Part shown: positions 52,871 to 62,160 of the stretch, one piece after another
Position numbering within the stretch: the stretch's first letter is position 1
How the letters are laid out: each line of letters starts with the position of its first letter
DNA from: Rhodococcus opacus B4
GTDB lineage: Bacteria > Actinomycetota > Actinomycetes > Mycobacteriales > Mycobacteriaceae
Direction of reading: 5' to 3'
DNA length: 64,000 nucleotides
Assembly: GCF_000010805.1 (NCBI RefSeq)
Contig: NC_012522.1
Coordinates: 5,518,001-5,582,000, forward strand
The notes under the pieces: model-generated
The model's database searches: none
What the model saw: only the letters and a program-made list of their open reading frames with translations
Told to the model about the DNA's origin: nothing
Position numbers and translations under genes: made by a program

Positions 52871-54148
52871 ATGAGCAGAGTGTGGTTGGTGTGGGGCGTC
52901 GGGGTTGTCGCATATATCGTCGCCGTCCTGCATCGAACCTCGTTCGGTGTGTCGGGCCTCGCGGCGTCGGAACGTTTTTCGATCAGTCCGAGTGTGCTGT
53001 CGAGCTTCGTCGTACTCCAGATCGTGGTGTACGCGGGAATGCAGATCCCGGCCGGCGTGCTCCTCGACCGGTACGGATCGCGGGTCATGATCTCGGCCGG
53101 CGCCCTCATCATGGCGTCGGCGCAGATGATCCTCGCGCTCACCGAATCGCTGCCGCTGGCCGTCGCCGCGCGGGTGCTGGTCGGCGTCGGCGACGCGATG
53201 ACGTTCATCTCCGTGCTGCGCCTGGTGCCCCAGTGGTTCGCGCCGCGGCGGGTCCCGCTCGTGTCCCAGCTGACCGGCATCTTCGGTCAGATCGGTCAGA
53301 TCCTGTCGGCGCTGCCGCTGATGCTCCTGCTGAACGGGCCGGGCTGGAGTTTCGCGTACGGCAGTGCGGCGTCGCTCGGGTTGCTGTCCTTCGTGCTGGC
53401 CGTGTCCGTCATCCGCAACGCCCCGCCCGGTCTCGAGGTGGTGGCCGCACCTGCCGGACTGCGGGAGGTGGGAACGCAGATCCGCGCGGTGTGGCGGCGA
53501 CACGGCACCCGGCTGGGCTTCTTCACCCACATGGGCACGCAGTTCTCGATGACGACGTTCGCCCTGCTGTGGGGTGTGCCGTACCTGAGGTCGGCGCAGG
53601 GGTTGTCGGCGGCCGAGGCCGGTTCACTGCTCACCCTGTCGGTGATCTCGGCGATCGTGGCCGGGCCGATCATCGGCATCCTCAGCGGCCGGTTCCCGAT
53701 GCGCCGCTCGTATCTGGTGCTGGCGATCATGATCAGCAACGCGGCGATGTGGACGGTCGTGCTGGCGCTGCCGGGTCCGGCGCCGATCTGGTTGCTGGCG
53801 CTCCTGGTGATGGTGATCTCGGTGGGCGGCCCCGGGTCGATGATCGGCTTCGACTACGCCCGCATGTTCAACCCGAGCACCAGCATGGGAACCGCGCAGG
53901 GAATGGTCAACATCGGCGGATTCCTGGCGTCGTTGCTGGTCATCCAGGTGATGGGGCTCATCCTCGACGCGATGGGCGGGTACTCGTTCGACAGCTTCCG
54001 AGTGGCCTGGCTCGTGCAGTATCCCGTCTGGATCGTGGCGATCACGGGGGTTCTGGTGACGCGGGGGAAGACGCGAAAGCAGATGGGATTGGTGCTGCGG
54101 CCGATCCGGCAGGTGTGGCGGGAGCGGGGCGATCGACCGAAGGGCTAG
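52871..54148 (+). CDS. MFS transporter
   Basis: The 425-residue membrane protein has 12 hydrophobic segments. It shows MFS motif A in LLDRYGSRVMISAG, an early TSFGVSGLAASERF region, and a second-half LSGRFPMRRSYLVLAIM motif. It resembles sugar-phosphate/organic-anion importers of the ACS type more than drug pumps. It lies 45 bp after the aldo/keto reductase gene in the same direction. Substrate unknown. Confidence 0.85.
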   Translation: MSRVWLVWGVGVVAYIVAVLHRTSFGVSGLAASERFSISPSVLSSFVVLQIVVYAGMQIPAGVLLDRYGSRVMISAGALIMASAQMILALTESLPLAVAARVLVGVGDAMTFISVLRLVPQWFAPRRVPLVSQLTGIFGQIGQILSALPLMLLLNGPGWSFAYGSAASLGLLSFVLAVSVIRNAPPGLEVVAAPAGLREVGTQIRAVWRRHGTRLGFFTHMGTQFSMTTFALLWGVPYLRSAQGLSAAEAGSLLTLSVISAIVAGPIIGILSGRFPMRRSYLVLAIMISNAAMWTVVLALPGPAPIWLLALLVMVISVGGPGSMIGFDYARMFNPSTSMGTAQGMVNIGGFLASLLVIQVMGLILDAMGGYSFDSFRVAWLVQYPVWIVAITGVLVTRGKTRKQMGLVLRPIRQVWRERGDRPKG

Positions 54149-54172
54149 TTACACTCTTACATGATGTGTAAC
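54148..54172. promoter_or_regulatory. Inverted repeat upstream of the AGPS-like gene
   Basis: GTTACAC (54148-54154) and GTGTAAC (54166-54172) are perfect 7-bp inverted arms with an 11-bp spacer, 10 bp before the oxidase ATG. This resembles a TetR-type operator, but the regulator is not adjacent. A -10-like TATAAC follows at 54175. Confidence 0.55.
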
Positions 54173-54182
54173 ACTATAACGC

Positions 54183-55811
54183 ATGAGCAATGAGCGTTCG
54201 GAAGATCACGCCGTCCTGACCGCACCCCCGATGCAGTGGGACGCCTGGGGTGCGCCCGAGAAGCACAAGGTCCTCTCGGACGGCATCAAGGGACTGCTGC
54301 AACAGGCGCTCGGCGTCACCGTCAGGGAACCCTCCGACCGGTCGGCCGACGACGTCGTCCTCGCTCCGAGCGCACTGTCCGACCAGCACGTCGACGCGCT
54401 CGCGGGCATCGTCGGAGAGCCGTTCGCCGGCACCGCGCACGCCGACCGGTTGCTGCGTTCCGGCGGCAAGAGCACGCTCGACCTGTTGCGGCGCCGCAGC
54501 ACCGCACCGCAGAACGCGCCCGACGCCGTCGTCACCCCCGGCACCGACGCCGAGGTCGCCGACGTCCTCCGGTACTGCGCCGCCAACGGCATCGCCGTGG
54601 TTCCGTTCGGCGGCGGGACCAGCGTCGTCGGCGGGCTCGACCCCGTGCGCGACCGATTCGCCGCCGTCGTCTCGCTGGACCTGCGCCGGTTCGACGCACT
54701 GCTCGACCTCGACACCGACTCCGGCATCGCGACCCTCGGCGCGGGCGTCACCGGCCCCCGTGCGGAGGAACTGCTCGGCGAGCACGGCTTCTCGCTCGGG
54801 CACTTCCCGCAGAGCTTCATGTTCGCGACGATCGGCGGCTTCGCGGCCACCCGGTCGTCGGGGCAGGCGTCCGCGGGATACGGGCGGTTCGAGGACATGG
54901 TGCAGGGACTGCGGGTGGTCACCCCCACGGGGACTCTCGACACGGGGAGGGCCCCGGCGTCCGCGGCCGGCCCGGACCTGGGCGAGCTGTTCGTCGGGTC
55001 GGAGGGCACGCTCGGTGTCATCACCCGGGTGCGGGTGCGGGTGCACGCGGTCCCGGCCACCACCGTCCGGGAGGGGTGGCGGTTCCCCGACTTCGAGACG
55101 GGCGCGGCCGCGCTGCGCGCGCTGAGGCAGGAGGGTGCGGTCCCGACCGTGCTGCGACTGTCCGACGAGGCGGAGACCGCGGTGAACCTGGCGACTACCG
55201 ACAAGATCGGCGAGGAGACCGTCACCGGCGGCTGCCTGGCGATCACCACGTTCGAGGGCACCGCCGAGCACACGGCGGAACGGACGGCGGAGGCCCGCGC
55301 GGTGCTGCAGGCGCACGGCGGCACGTCCCTGGGGGAGGAGCCCGGAAACGGCTGGGAGCACGGCCGTTTCGACGCACCGTACCTGCGCGACTCACTGCTC
55401 GACGCGGGCGCGCTGTGCGAGACACTGGAAACCGCGACCACGTGGGGCAACCTCGCCGCACTCCGCGCGGCGGTGACCACCGCACTCACGGAATCGCTGT
55501 CGGCGCAGGGCACCCCGCCGCTCGTCCTCTGCCACATCTCGCACACGTATCCGACCGGCGCCTCGCTGTACTTCACGGTCGTGTCCGCGCAAGCGGAAGA
55601 CCCGATCGAACAGTGGCAGAAGGCCAAGACCGCCGCCGGTGATGCGATCGTCGCCGCCGGCGGAACAATCACGCACCACCATGCGGTCGGAGTCGACCAC
55701 CGGCCGTGGATGCGGGACGAGATCGGCGACCTGGGCGTCGCGATTCTGCGGGCGGTCAAGAATACGGTCGATCCGGCGGGAATCCTCAACCCCGGCAAGC
55801 TGATTCCGTGA
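54183..55811 (+). CDS. FAD-linked oxidase, alkylglycerone-phosphate-synthase-like
   Basis: The 542-residue flavoprotein has the vanillyl-alcohol-oxidase-type FAD domain: VTPGTDAEVADVLRYCAANG, VPFGGGTSVVGGLDP, GHFPQSFMFATIGGFAATRS and GSEGTLGVITRV. The C-terminus has the substrate domain with THHHAVGVDHRPWM and KNTVDPAGILNPGKL. AGPS makes the ether bond of ether lipids; bacterial relatives can be D-lactate or alkyl-DHAP-type oxidases. Its stop overlaps the lipid kinase GTG by 4 bp, supporting a lipid role. Confidence 0.88.
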   Translation: MSNERSEDHAVLTAPPMQWDAWGAPEKHKVLSDGIKGLLQQALGVTVREPSDRSADDVVLAPSALSDQHVDALAGIVGEPFAGTAHADRLLRSGGKSTLDLLRRRSTAPQNAPDAVVTPGTDAEVADVLRYCAANGIAVVPFGGGTSVVGGLDPVRDRFAAVVSLDLRRFDALLDLDTDSGIATLGAGVTGPRAEELLGEHGFSLGHFPQSFMFATIGGFAATRSSGQASAGYGRFEDMVQGLRVVTPTGTLDTGRAPASAAGPDLGELFVGSEGTLGVITRVRVRVHAVPATTVREGWRFPDFETGAAALRALRQEGAVPTVLRLSDEAETAVNLATTDKIGEETVTGGCLAITTFEGTAEHTAERTAEARAVLQAHGGTSLGEEPGNGWEHGRFDAPYLRDSLLDAGALCETLETATTWGNLAALRAAVTTALTESLSAQGTPPLVLCHISHTYPTGASLYFTVVSAQAEDPIEQWQKAKTAAGDAIVAAGGTITHHHAVGVDHRPWMRDEIGDLGVAILRAVKNTVDPAGILNPGKLIP

Positions 55812-56722
55812 GCACGCAGCAGGTGATCGAGAAGGTCACCGTCCTCGTCAACCCGCTCGCCGGGCACGGGCACGCACCCGTCGCGGGACGGAAGGGGGTG
55901 GCGCGTCTGCGTGAGCGCGGGGTCGCCGTCACCGAGATCATCGGCACCGACGCCGATCACGCGCGCAGCCTGGCCCGCCGGGCCATCGACGACGGCACCG
56001 ACGCGCTCGTCGTCGTCGGCGGAGACGGCGCCATCAGCATCGGGCTGCAGGCGGCGGCACTGTCCGGGACCCCCGTCGGCCTGATCCCCGCCGGCACCGG
56101 CAACGACCATGCGCGCGAGTTCGGCATCCCCGTCGGCGACCCCGTCGCGGCAGCCGACGTCATCGCCGACGGCGAGGTGCAGGAGTCCGACCTCGCCAGG
56201 ATCACCCTCGGCGACCCCGCGGTCGTGTGGGCGGGGACGATCGTCGCGAGCGGTTTCGACTCGCTCGTGACGGACCGCGCCAACCGGATGTCCTGGCCGA
56301 AGGGCCCGATGCGGTACAACCTCGCGATGCTCGCCGAACTGACGCAGTTGAAGCCGCTGCACTACCGCATCGAACTCGACGATCAGGCCTTCGAGGTCGA
56401 CGCGACGCTCGTCGCGGTGGGCAACGGCCGCTCCTACGGCGGCGGGATGCAGATCTGCCCGAACGCGGACAAGACGGACGGCCTGCTCGATGTCACCGTC
56501 GTCGACTACGGACGCCGGTCGAGGCTGGTCCGGCTGTTCCCCCGGGTCTACAAGGGCACCCATGTGGACCTGCCCGACGTCCAGACCTACCGGTCGCGGA
56601 CGGTGCGATTGCACTGTGAGGGCATCACGGCCTACGCGGACGGCGACCGCGTCGGCCCGCTGCCGGTCACCATCGAGGCCGTGCCTGCCGCATTGCGGAT
56701 CCTCAGCCACACCCCGGCCTGA
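55808..56722 (+). CDS. Diacylglycerol/lipid kinase family protein
   Basis: The 304-residue protein has the DAGK catalytic fold with the ATP-binding VVVGGDGAISIGLQAA, PAGTGNDHAREFGIP and a C-terminal domain (GNGRSYGGGMQICPNADKTD, YADGDRVG). It phosphorylates a lipid alcohol such as diacylglycerol. The GTG at 55808 overlaps the upstream oxidase stop, so the two are co-translated. In mycobacteria similar kinases feed phosphatidic acid or mannoside lipid pools. Confidence 0.9.
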   Translation: MSTQQVIEKVTVLVNPLAGHGHAPVAGRKGVARLRERGVAVTEIIGTDADHARSLARRAIDDGTDALVVVGGDGAISIGLQAAALSGTPVGLIPAGTGNDHAREFGIPVGDPVAAADVIADGEVQESDLARITLGDPAVVWAGTIVASGFDSLVTDRANRMSWPKGPMRYNLAMLAELTQLKPLHYRIELDDQAFEVDATLVAVGNGRSYGGGMQICPNADKTDGLLDVTVVDYGRRSRLVRLFPRVYKGTHVDLPDVQTYRSRTVRLHCEGITAYADGDRVGPLPVTIEAVPAALRILSHTPA

Positions 56723-56726
56723 GCGG

Positions 56727-57110
56727 TCACAGCCCGCGCAGCCGGTCCATCTCGCGGCGTTCGCGCTTGGTGGGCCGGCCTGCGCCCCGGTCGCGCTGCG
56801 GGATCGACGCGAGGACCTCGCGCGGTGGGGGTGGTGGTGTGTTGTCGGTGTAGCACTCGACGGCCACCACGGCGCCCACCCGCTTGGTGATCGGCCGGAT
56901 CACCTCGACGATCCGTTCGACACCCGCCGCACGGATGCGGACCTCGTCGCCGGCCTTCACCGGCTGCGCGGGTTTGGCGGTGCTGCCGTTGACCCGCACG
57001 TGCCCCGACCTGCAGGCGGCCGCCGCCGCGGAACGCGTCTTGAACAACCGGATCGCCCACGTCCAGCTGTCGACCCGGACGCTCGACGGGTCGGTACCGG
57101 AAATCGCCAC
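56727..57110 (-). CDS. S4-domain RNA-binding protein (Hsp15-like)
   Basis: The 127-residue protein has an S4 RNA-binding domain at the N-terminus (VRVDSWTWAIRLFKTRSAAA, GHVRVNGSTAKPAQPVKAGD) and a basic C-terminal tail ending REMDRLRGL. Hsp15/HslR-like proteins bind stalled 50S subunits carrying tRNA-nascent chains. The GTG start (VAISGTDPSS) gives an intact S4 domain. It is convergent with the lipid kinase gene. Confidence 0.88.
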   Translation of the reverse strand: MAISGTDPSSVRVDSWTWAIRLFKTRSAAAAACRSGHVRVNGSTAKPAQPVKAGDEVRIRAAGVERIVEVIRPITKRVGAVVAVECYTDNTPPPPPREVLASIPQRDRGAGRPTKRERREMDRLRGL

Positions 57111-57148
57111 CCGACCAGGATACGAAACTCGCGACACCGGGCCGCGCG

Positions 57149-58666
57149 TCATCCCTGCGGTGGCGGAGTACTCGACCGGGCGGGCATGGGCTGCACGGCC
57201 GGTCCGGTGACGTCGCAATGTGGCTTGCAGGCGACCGACTCCGGGATGGGACCGAGCGGGATGGGACCGTGCGGGGCGGGACCGTGCGGGGCGGGAGCGG
57301 GGGCGGGAGCCCGGATCAGGGCTGCGGCGATGGCCGCCCCGACGAGGAGCAGTGCGATGCAGACGAACATCGCGATGCGGAAGCCGTCCGAGAAGCCGGC
57401 GGGGTCGAGCATGCTCTCGGCGTCGATGCCGGCGATCCCGGGGAGCGCCGCCACCGCCAGCAGCTGGCTGGTGCGTGCGACCGCGTTGTTCACCCCGGAC
57501 GCGATGCCCGACTGTTCCACCGGGACCGATCCGAGCACGGCCGCGGTGAGCGGCGCGACCATGGCGGACAGTCCGAGTCCGAACACGACGACACCGGGAA
57601 GCACGACCGTCCAATAGCTCGCGTCCGGCCCGATCCGCGTCATCAACAGCAGCCCGGCCGCTGCGAGGGCGGGCCCGGCGGTCATCGGCAGTCGCGGGCC
57701 GTGGGTCTGGGCGTAGCTGCCGGCGCGGGAGGAGAACGCCAGCATCGCCAGCGTGATCGGGATGGTGGCGAGCCCGGCTTCGAGCGGCGAGTACCCGGCC
57801 ACCAACTGCAACTGCAGAACCAGCAGGAAGAAGACGCCGCCGAGCGCGGCGTACACGGCGAGCGTCACCAGGTTCGCCGCCACGAACATGCGCGACGCGA
57901 ACAGGCTCGGCGGCACCAGCGCGTTCGGTGAACGCACTTCCACGACGACGAACGCGATCAGCACGACGGCGCCCACCACCCCGGCGATCAGGTTCATCTC
58001 GATCAGGCCGTAGGTGAGCGCGCCCAGGCCGATCACCGCACACGCCGAACCGAGGACGTCGAGGTGATCGGGTGGATGTGGGTCCCGGCTCTCCGGGACG
58101 TGCCGCATCGACGCCCACACGACGAGCGCGGCGAGCGGCAGGTTGAGCAGGAACACCGACCGCCAGCCGGCCACCTCCACGAGCCAGCCGCCCAGCAGGG
58201 GTCCGATCGCTCCCGCCACCCCGCCGAGCCCGGACCACAGTCCGATCGCGGCGCCCCGGTCGTCCTCGTGGATGGACGCCGAGATCAGCGCGAGACTGCC
58301 GGGGGTCAGCATCGCGGCCCCGACGCCCTGCAGGATCCGTGCGATCACGAGCAGGGTGATGTCGGGTGCGATGCCACACAGCAGTGATGCCGCCGCGAAC
58401 CACACGGTCCCCCAGACGAAGACGCGGCGCCTGCCCCAGCGATCCCCGAGCGCCCCGCCCAGCAGGATCAGCGACGCCAGCGCCAGGGTGTAGCCGCTGA
58501 GGATCCACTGCAGTCCCGCGACACCCGATCCGAGGTCCTCGCCGATGTGCGGCAGGGCGATGTTCACCACCGTGCCGTCCAGCAGCGCGAGGCTCGAGCC
58601 GAGCACGGTGGCGACGACGACCCACCGTCCCCGGCGGGTGCTCAGGCGCAGAACCGTGTCGGTCAT
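57149..58666 (-). CDS. MFS efflux transporter (EmrB/QacA family)
   Basis: The 505-residue protein has about 14 hydrophobic segments, starting with ATVLGSSLALLDGTVVNIAL, the family motif LQWILSGYTLALASLIL, motif A GGALGDRWGRRRVFVWG and motif C region GVAGAIGPLLGGWLVEVAGW. The tail is Pro-rich (APAPAPHGPAPHGPIPLGPI). It probably exports drugs or metabolites by proton antiport. It is divergent from a small secreted protein gene. No regulator gene is adjacent. Confidence 0.9.
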   Translation of the reverse strand: MTDTVLRLSTRRGRWVVVATVLGSSLALLDGTVVNIALPHIGEDLGSGVAGLQWILSGYTLALASLILLGGALGDRWGRRRVFVWGTVWFAAASLLCGIAPDITLLVIARILQGVGAAMLTPGSLALISASIHEDDRGAAIGLWSGLGGVAGAIGPLLGGWLVEVAGWRSVFLLNLPLAALVVWASMRHVPESRDPHPPDHLDVLGSACAVIGLGALTYGLIEMNLIAGVVGAVVLIAFVVVEVRSPNALVPPSLFASRMFVAANLVTLAVYAALGGVFFLLVLQLQLVAGYSPLEAGLATIPITLAMLAFSSRAGSYAQTHGPRLPMTAGPALAAAGLLLMTRIGPDASYWTVVLPGVVVFGLGLSAMVAPLTAAVLGSVPVEQSGIASGVNNAVARTSQLLAVAALPGIAGIDAESMLDPAGFSDGFRIAMFVCIALLLVGAAIAAALIRAPAPAPAPHGPAPHGPIPLGPIPESVACKPHCDVTGPAVQPMPARSSTPPPQG

Positions 58667-58841
58667 GTCCCCATGGTGCGCCGCCCTCCGCGCGGTGCGG
58701 CGCTCGTTGCGATTTCTCGCGTCACCTTCGGCATACTCGGGACTACGGCAACGATCCGAACAGCATCTTCTTCACAGTGGCACTGCGGCGGCCCTGCACG
58801 TGCGACACTTTCGCCCACGCACCTCGATATACGGAGTACTC

Positions 58842-59261
58842 ATGGACATCATGCGCAAGGTCGCAGTAGGGGCCGTCGCGGTGGCCGGCCTGTCTTTCTT
58901 CGCGGCGGGAACGGCCGCTGCAGACCCGGTGCCGGCACCCATGCCGCCGCCGCTTCCGGTGCCCCTGCCGGTCCCGATGCCCGCGGGCACGTATGTCGGC
59001 ACGACCAACGTCCTCGGCGGCGACCTGATCTGGAAGGGAAAGACGTTCGGGCACGGATGGGTCATGGACAACTTCGGGGTGTTCTTCCCCTACGTCTTCG
59101 GCATGACGACCCCGGAACCGGGCGGTTCCCTCGTCACCGATTACAGCCCGTCCGGGCTGCCCTTCCTGACCGACCGGATCACGCCGAGGCCCGACGGGAC
59201 CTACGAGGGCACCGTCTACGTCAACGGCAACCCCGTGGCCGGGTACGCCCTCCACAAGTAG
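58842..59261 (+). CDS. Small secreted hypothetical protein
   Basis: The 139-residue protein has a signal peptide (MRKVAVGAVAVAGLSFFAAG, cleavage at AAADPV). A Pro-rich PVPAPMPPPLPVPLPVPMP spacer follows, then a compact beta-rich domain (GTYVGTTNVLGGDLIWKGKT, DGTYEGTVYVNGNPVAGYAL). It begins at an ATG at 58842 or 58851. No family is recognised with certainty. It is probably cell-surface or secreted. Confidence 0.7.
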   Translation: MDIMRKVAVGAVAVAGLSFFAAGTAAADPVPAPMPPPLPVPLPVPMPAGTYVGTTNVLGGDLIWKGKTFGHGWVMDNFGVFFPYVFGMTTPEPGGSLVTDYSPSGLPFLTDRITPRPDGTYEGTVYVNGNPVAGYALHK

Positions 59262-59274
59262 GGCACTCGGGCGG

Positions 59275-60723
59275 CTACGCCTTCGACGACGTGAGCGGCT
59301 CGGTGGGAATCGCGTTCGGCGCCGCGGGCACGGCACGGCGGGTCGGGATCGCCAGGGTGATGGCTGCGGCGACGAGCGCGACACCGCAACCGATCAGCAG
59401 ACCGGTCCGGAATCCGCCCTCGGTGGGCAGGGTGTGGCCCGCGACCTGCACGCTCATCTGCGCCAGGACCACGCCGACGACGGCCGCGGACACCGAGGTG
59501 CCCACCGAACGCATCAGCGAGTTGACGCTGTTCGCGGACGCCGTCGCGGACTGCGGCACGGCGCTCATCACGAGGGCGGGCATCGCCCCGTAGGCGAGGC
59601 CGACGCCTGCGCCGCAGATGCAGGTCACCACCACCAGACCCCACGTCGACCCCATCAGGAGCATCGACGATCCGTAGCCGAGAGCGACGACGAGGCTGCC
59701 GACGAGCAGCGTGACCTTCGGTCCGCGGGTGGACGACAGCTTGGCGCCGAACGGGGAGACCGCCATCATCATCAGGCCCGAGGGTGCCATCCACAGACCC
59801 ATCGCCAGCATCGACTGTCCCAGGCCGTATCCCGTCGACGCGGGCAGCTGCAGCAGTTGCGGAACGATCAGCGACTGCGCGTACATGGCGAAGCCGACGA
59901 CGACGGACGCCGCGTTGGTCAGCAGCACCTGACGTCCGGCGATGACCCGCAGGTCGACGAGGGGTTCGGGGGTGCGGAGTTCCCACCAGCCCCACGCCGT
60001 CAACGCGATGAGCGTGGCCGCGAACAGGCCGAGGGTGGTGCCGCTCGTCCAGCCCCAGTCGGCGCCCTTGGACACGGCGAGCAGCAGGCAGACCAGTCCG
60101 GTGCCGAGTCCGACCGCCCCGACGGGATCGAAGCGTCCCCGGGTGCCGTGGACCGGGGTGGCGGGCACGAAGAACCAGAGCAGCACGGCGATCAGCGCGC
60201 TGAGTCCGGCGGCTCCCCAGAAGAGCACCCGCCAGCTGGCGTTCTCGGCGACCGTCGCGGCGAGCGGCAGGCCGAGGGCGCCGCCGATGCCCATCGACGA
60301 GCTCATCAGGGCGATGGAGGAGTGCAGGCGCTCGGGCGGCAGCAGGTCCCGCAGTGCGCTGATGCCCAGCGGGATCATGCCCACCCCGATGCCCTGCAGT
60401 CCCCGGCCGATCACCATCGGGGCCAGGGTTGTCGCGAGTGCGCAGACCACCGAGCCCAGGACGAGCGGCACCGTGCAGATCAGCATCATCCGACGCTTGC
60501 CGTAGAGGTCGCCGAGGCGTCCGGTGACCGGGGTGGCCACCGCGCCGGCGAGCAGCGTCGCGGTGATCACCCAGGACGCGTTGGAGGCGGTCGTGTTCAG
60601 CAGTCGGGGCAGGTCGCCGATCAGCGGGACCACGAGGGTCTGCATGAGTGCGGCGACGATGCCGGTGAATGCCAGCACGGCGACGAGGCCGCCCGGGCGG
60701 ACGGCGGGCGTCGGAGTGTCCAC
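59275..60723 (-). CDS. MFS transporter (EmrB/QacA-like)
   Basis: The 482-residue protein has about 14 hydrophobic segments, motif A GRLGDLYGKRRMMLICT and GIGGALGLPLAATVAENASW. It starts at GTG 60723 (VDTPTPAVRPGG) with GAGGAG upstream; the longer frame runs through a 39-bp operator and is rejected. It is likely a drug or metabolite efflux pump. A perfect 16-bp inverted repeat 30 bp upstream implies tight regulation by a protein encoded elsewhere. Confidence 0.88.
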   Translation of the reverse strand: MDTPTPAVRPGGLVAVLAFTGIVAALMQTLVVPLIGDLPRLLNTTASNASWVITATLLAGAVATPVTGRLGDLYGKRRMMLICTVPLVLGSVVCALATTLAPMVIGRGLQGIGVGMIPLGISALRDLLPPERLHSSIALMSSSMGIGGALGLPLAATVAENASWRVLFWGAAGLSALIAVLLWFFVPATPVHGTRGRFDPVGAVGLGTGLVCLLLAVSKGADWGWTSGTTLGLFAATLIALTAWGWWELRTPEPLVDLRVIAGRQVLLTNAASVVVGFAMYAQSLIVPQLLQLPASTGYGLGQSMLAMGLWMAPSGLMMMAVSPFGAKLSSTRGPKVTLLVGSLVVALGYGSSMLLMGSTWGLVVVTCICGAGVGLAYGAMPALVMSAVPQSATASANSVNSLMRSVGTSVSAAVVGVVLAQMSVQVAGHTLPTEGGFRTGLLIGCGVALVAAAITLAIPTRRAVPAAPNAIPTEPLTSSKA

Positions 60724-60752
60724 ACGAATCTCCTCAACTACGCGAAAGACAA

Positions 60753-60791
60753 CGTTGTGCACCATACACATGCTATGTATGGTGCACAACG
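60753..60791. promoter_or_regulatory. Perfect 16-bp inverted repeat operator
   Basis: CGTTGTGCACCATACA (60753-60768) and its exact complement (60776-60791) are separated by a 7-bp spacer. Each arm contains a GTGCAC hexamer. It lies between the membrane protein gene (stop 60812) and the MFS gene (GTG 60723), oriented to regulate the pump. It is too far from any T-tract to be a terminator of the upstream gene alone. Confidence 0.75.
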
Positions 60792-60811
60792 TATGTACTC
60801 TGCATATTCGC

Positions 60812-62059
60812 TCACGGGGAGCGGGTGCGGAGATAGGCGACGGCAACCCCGCACGCGAGCACGGCGCTCACCGACACCCCCGTCGATACCCACGAGTCCG
60901 GCCACGACGGGACCCGCGATTGGGTGAGCGGCGCGTACGCCGTCCACCCGAAATCCACGACCAGCGGAACGGACAGCGCGGCCGGCGCGGCCAGCGACGC
61001 CGCGGTCACGGGTTCGCTCGCCGGGACGCTCGACGCGAAGGTGTACGTGGCCGCGAAGGGGAGGAGGAACCACGTTGCACCGAGATGCACGTCGTCCCAC
61101 GGGGGGTGCTCGAACACCGCGGAGGCGGCGACGAGTACGAGTGCCCCGATCCCGAACAACGGCTGCGGGAATCGGCGTCCGAGCGCGGCGCCCGCGAGCA
61201 CGAGCGCCGCGGGAACGAGCAGCCACGGCCAGGGGTCCGGGTACGACGACAGACTGCCGCCCCCGACGGCGACGAACGCCATCGCGGCGAGCAACAGGAC
61301 CCCGGTGCGGCCCTCGAGCCACAGCGCGGCGGCGATCACCACCACGACCAGGACGATTCCGAACAGCCACCGGCCCTGCATCGCACCGCCGACGCCCAGG
61401 TTCCACACCCGACGGACGAACCACCAGTACAGCGCCAGCCCGACCAGAGGTAGACCGATCCCGGCGACGAGGGCCCGTCCGCTCACGGCGAGGTCCGTCG
61501 GGTCGCCGAAGTCGCCGGACGCCAGCGCGGCGGCCAGGACCACCGCGGTGAGCGCGAGGACGGTCAGAGCGGCCAGGTCGGGTTCGTACGCAGATCCGGG
61601 CACATAGTCCGCATAACGCCGCGGCGTCGAGGACCACGTCCGGACGTGGCCGACGGGTTCGGCGAGCAGGAGTCCGGCAACCACGCCCGCCGCGAGCGCG
61701 GTCTGCAACCACGTCCGGTCGGCGGTGGCGCACAGGCCGACGAGACCGCCGAGGAGAAGACCCGCGCCGAGTCCGCCGACGTACGTCTCGAACGGCCACG
61801 ACCCACCCGACAGTGTGAAGCCCAGCAGCGCGAGGCCGGCGAACGACGCCACGGACAGGTTTCGCCGGGACCGGACGCGGGCGGCGACGAAGACCGCGAC
61901 GATCGCCGCAACGGTCCCGCGTGCAGCGGGCCCCGAAGAGAACATGTCCAGGTTGTTGTACGTCACGAACACGAGCTCGCCGGAGACGCTGGACGTCAAC
62001 GCAATTCCCGTGACGAACCCGCTTAGCAGCAGGCACACGTGCGAGATCCGGAAAGTCAT
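60812..62059 (-). CDS. Multi-pass membrane protein of unknown function
   Basis: The 415-residue product has about twelve hydrophobic segments and no recognised catalytic motif. It starts MTFRISHVCLLLSGFVTGIA (ATG at 62059, preferred over an ATG at 62077), with a loop VTYNNLDMFSSGPAARG near residue 35 and an aromatic/acidic loop STPRRYADYVPGSAYEPD near 150. It lies upstream of the MFS gene in the same direction and is divergent from the methyltransferase gene. I do not recognise the family. Confidence 0.7.
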   Translation of the reverse strand: MTFRISHVCLLLSGFVTGIALTSSVSGELVFVTYNNLDMFSSGPAARGTVAAIVAVFVAARVRSRRNLSVASFAGLALLGFTLSGGSWPFETYVGGLGAGLLLGGLVGLCATADRTWLQTALAAGVVAGLLLAEPVGHVRTWSSTPRRYADYVPGSAYEPDLAALTVLALTAVVLAAALASGDFGDPTDLAVSGRALVAGIGLPLVGLALYWWFVRRVWNLGVGGAMQGRWLFGIVLVVVVIAAALWLEGRTGVLLLAAMAFVAVGGGSLSSYPDPWPWLLVPAALVLAGAALGRRFPQPLFGIGALVLVAASAVFEHPPWDDVHLGATWFLLPFAATYTFASSVPASEPVTAASLAAPAALSVPLVVDFGWTAYAPLTQSRVPSWPDSWVSTGVSVSAVLACGVAVAYLRTRSP

Positions 62060-62160
62060 CCCCCGAGCATCGCGCACGGGCGCCGGCCTTGAAGTGACCG
62101 ACGCGCAGGAGAAGGCTGGATGTCGTCGCGGTGGTTCTCGGCAGAGAAGGGGTGGTCCGT

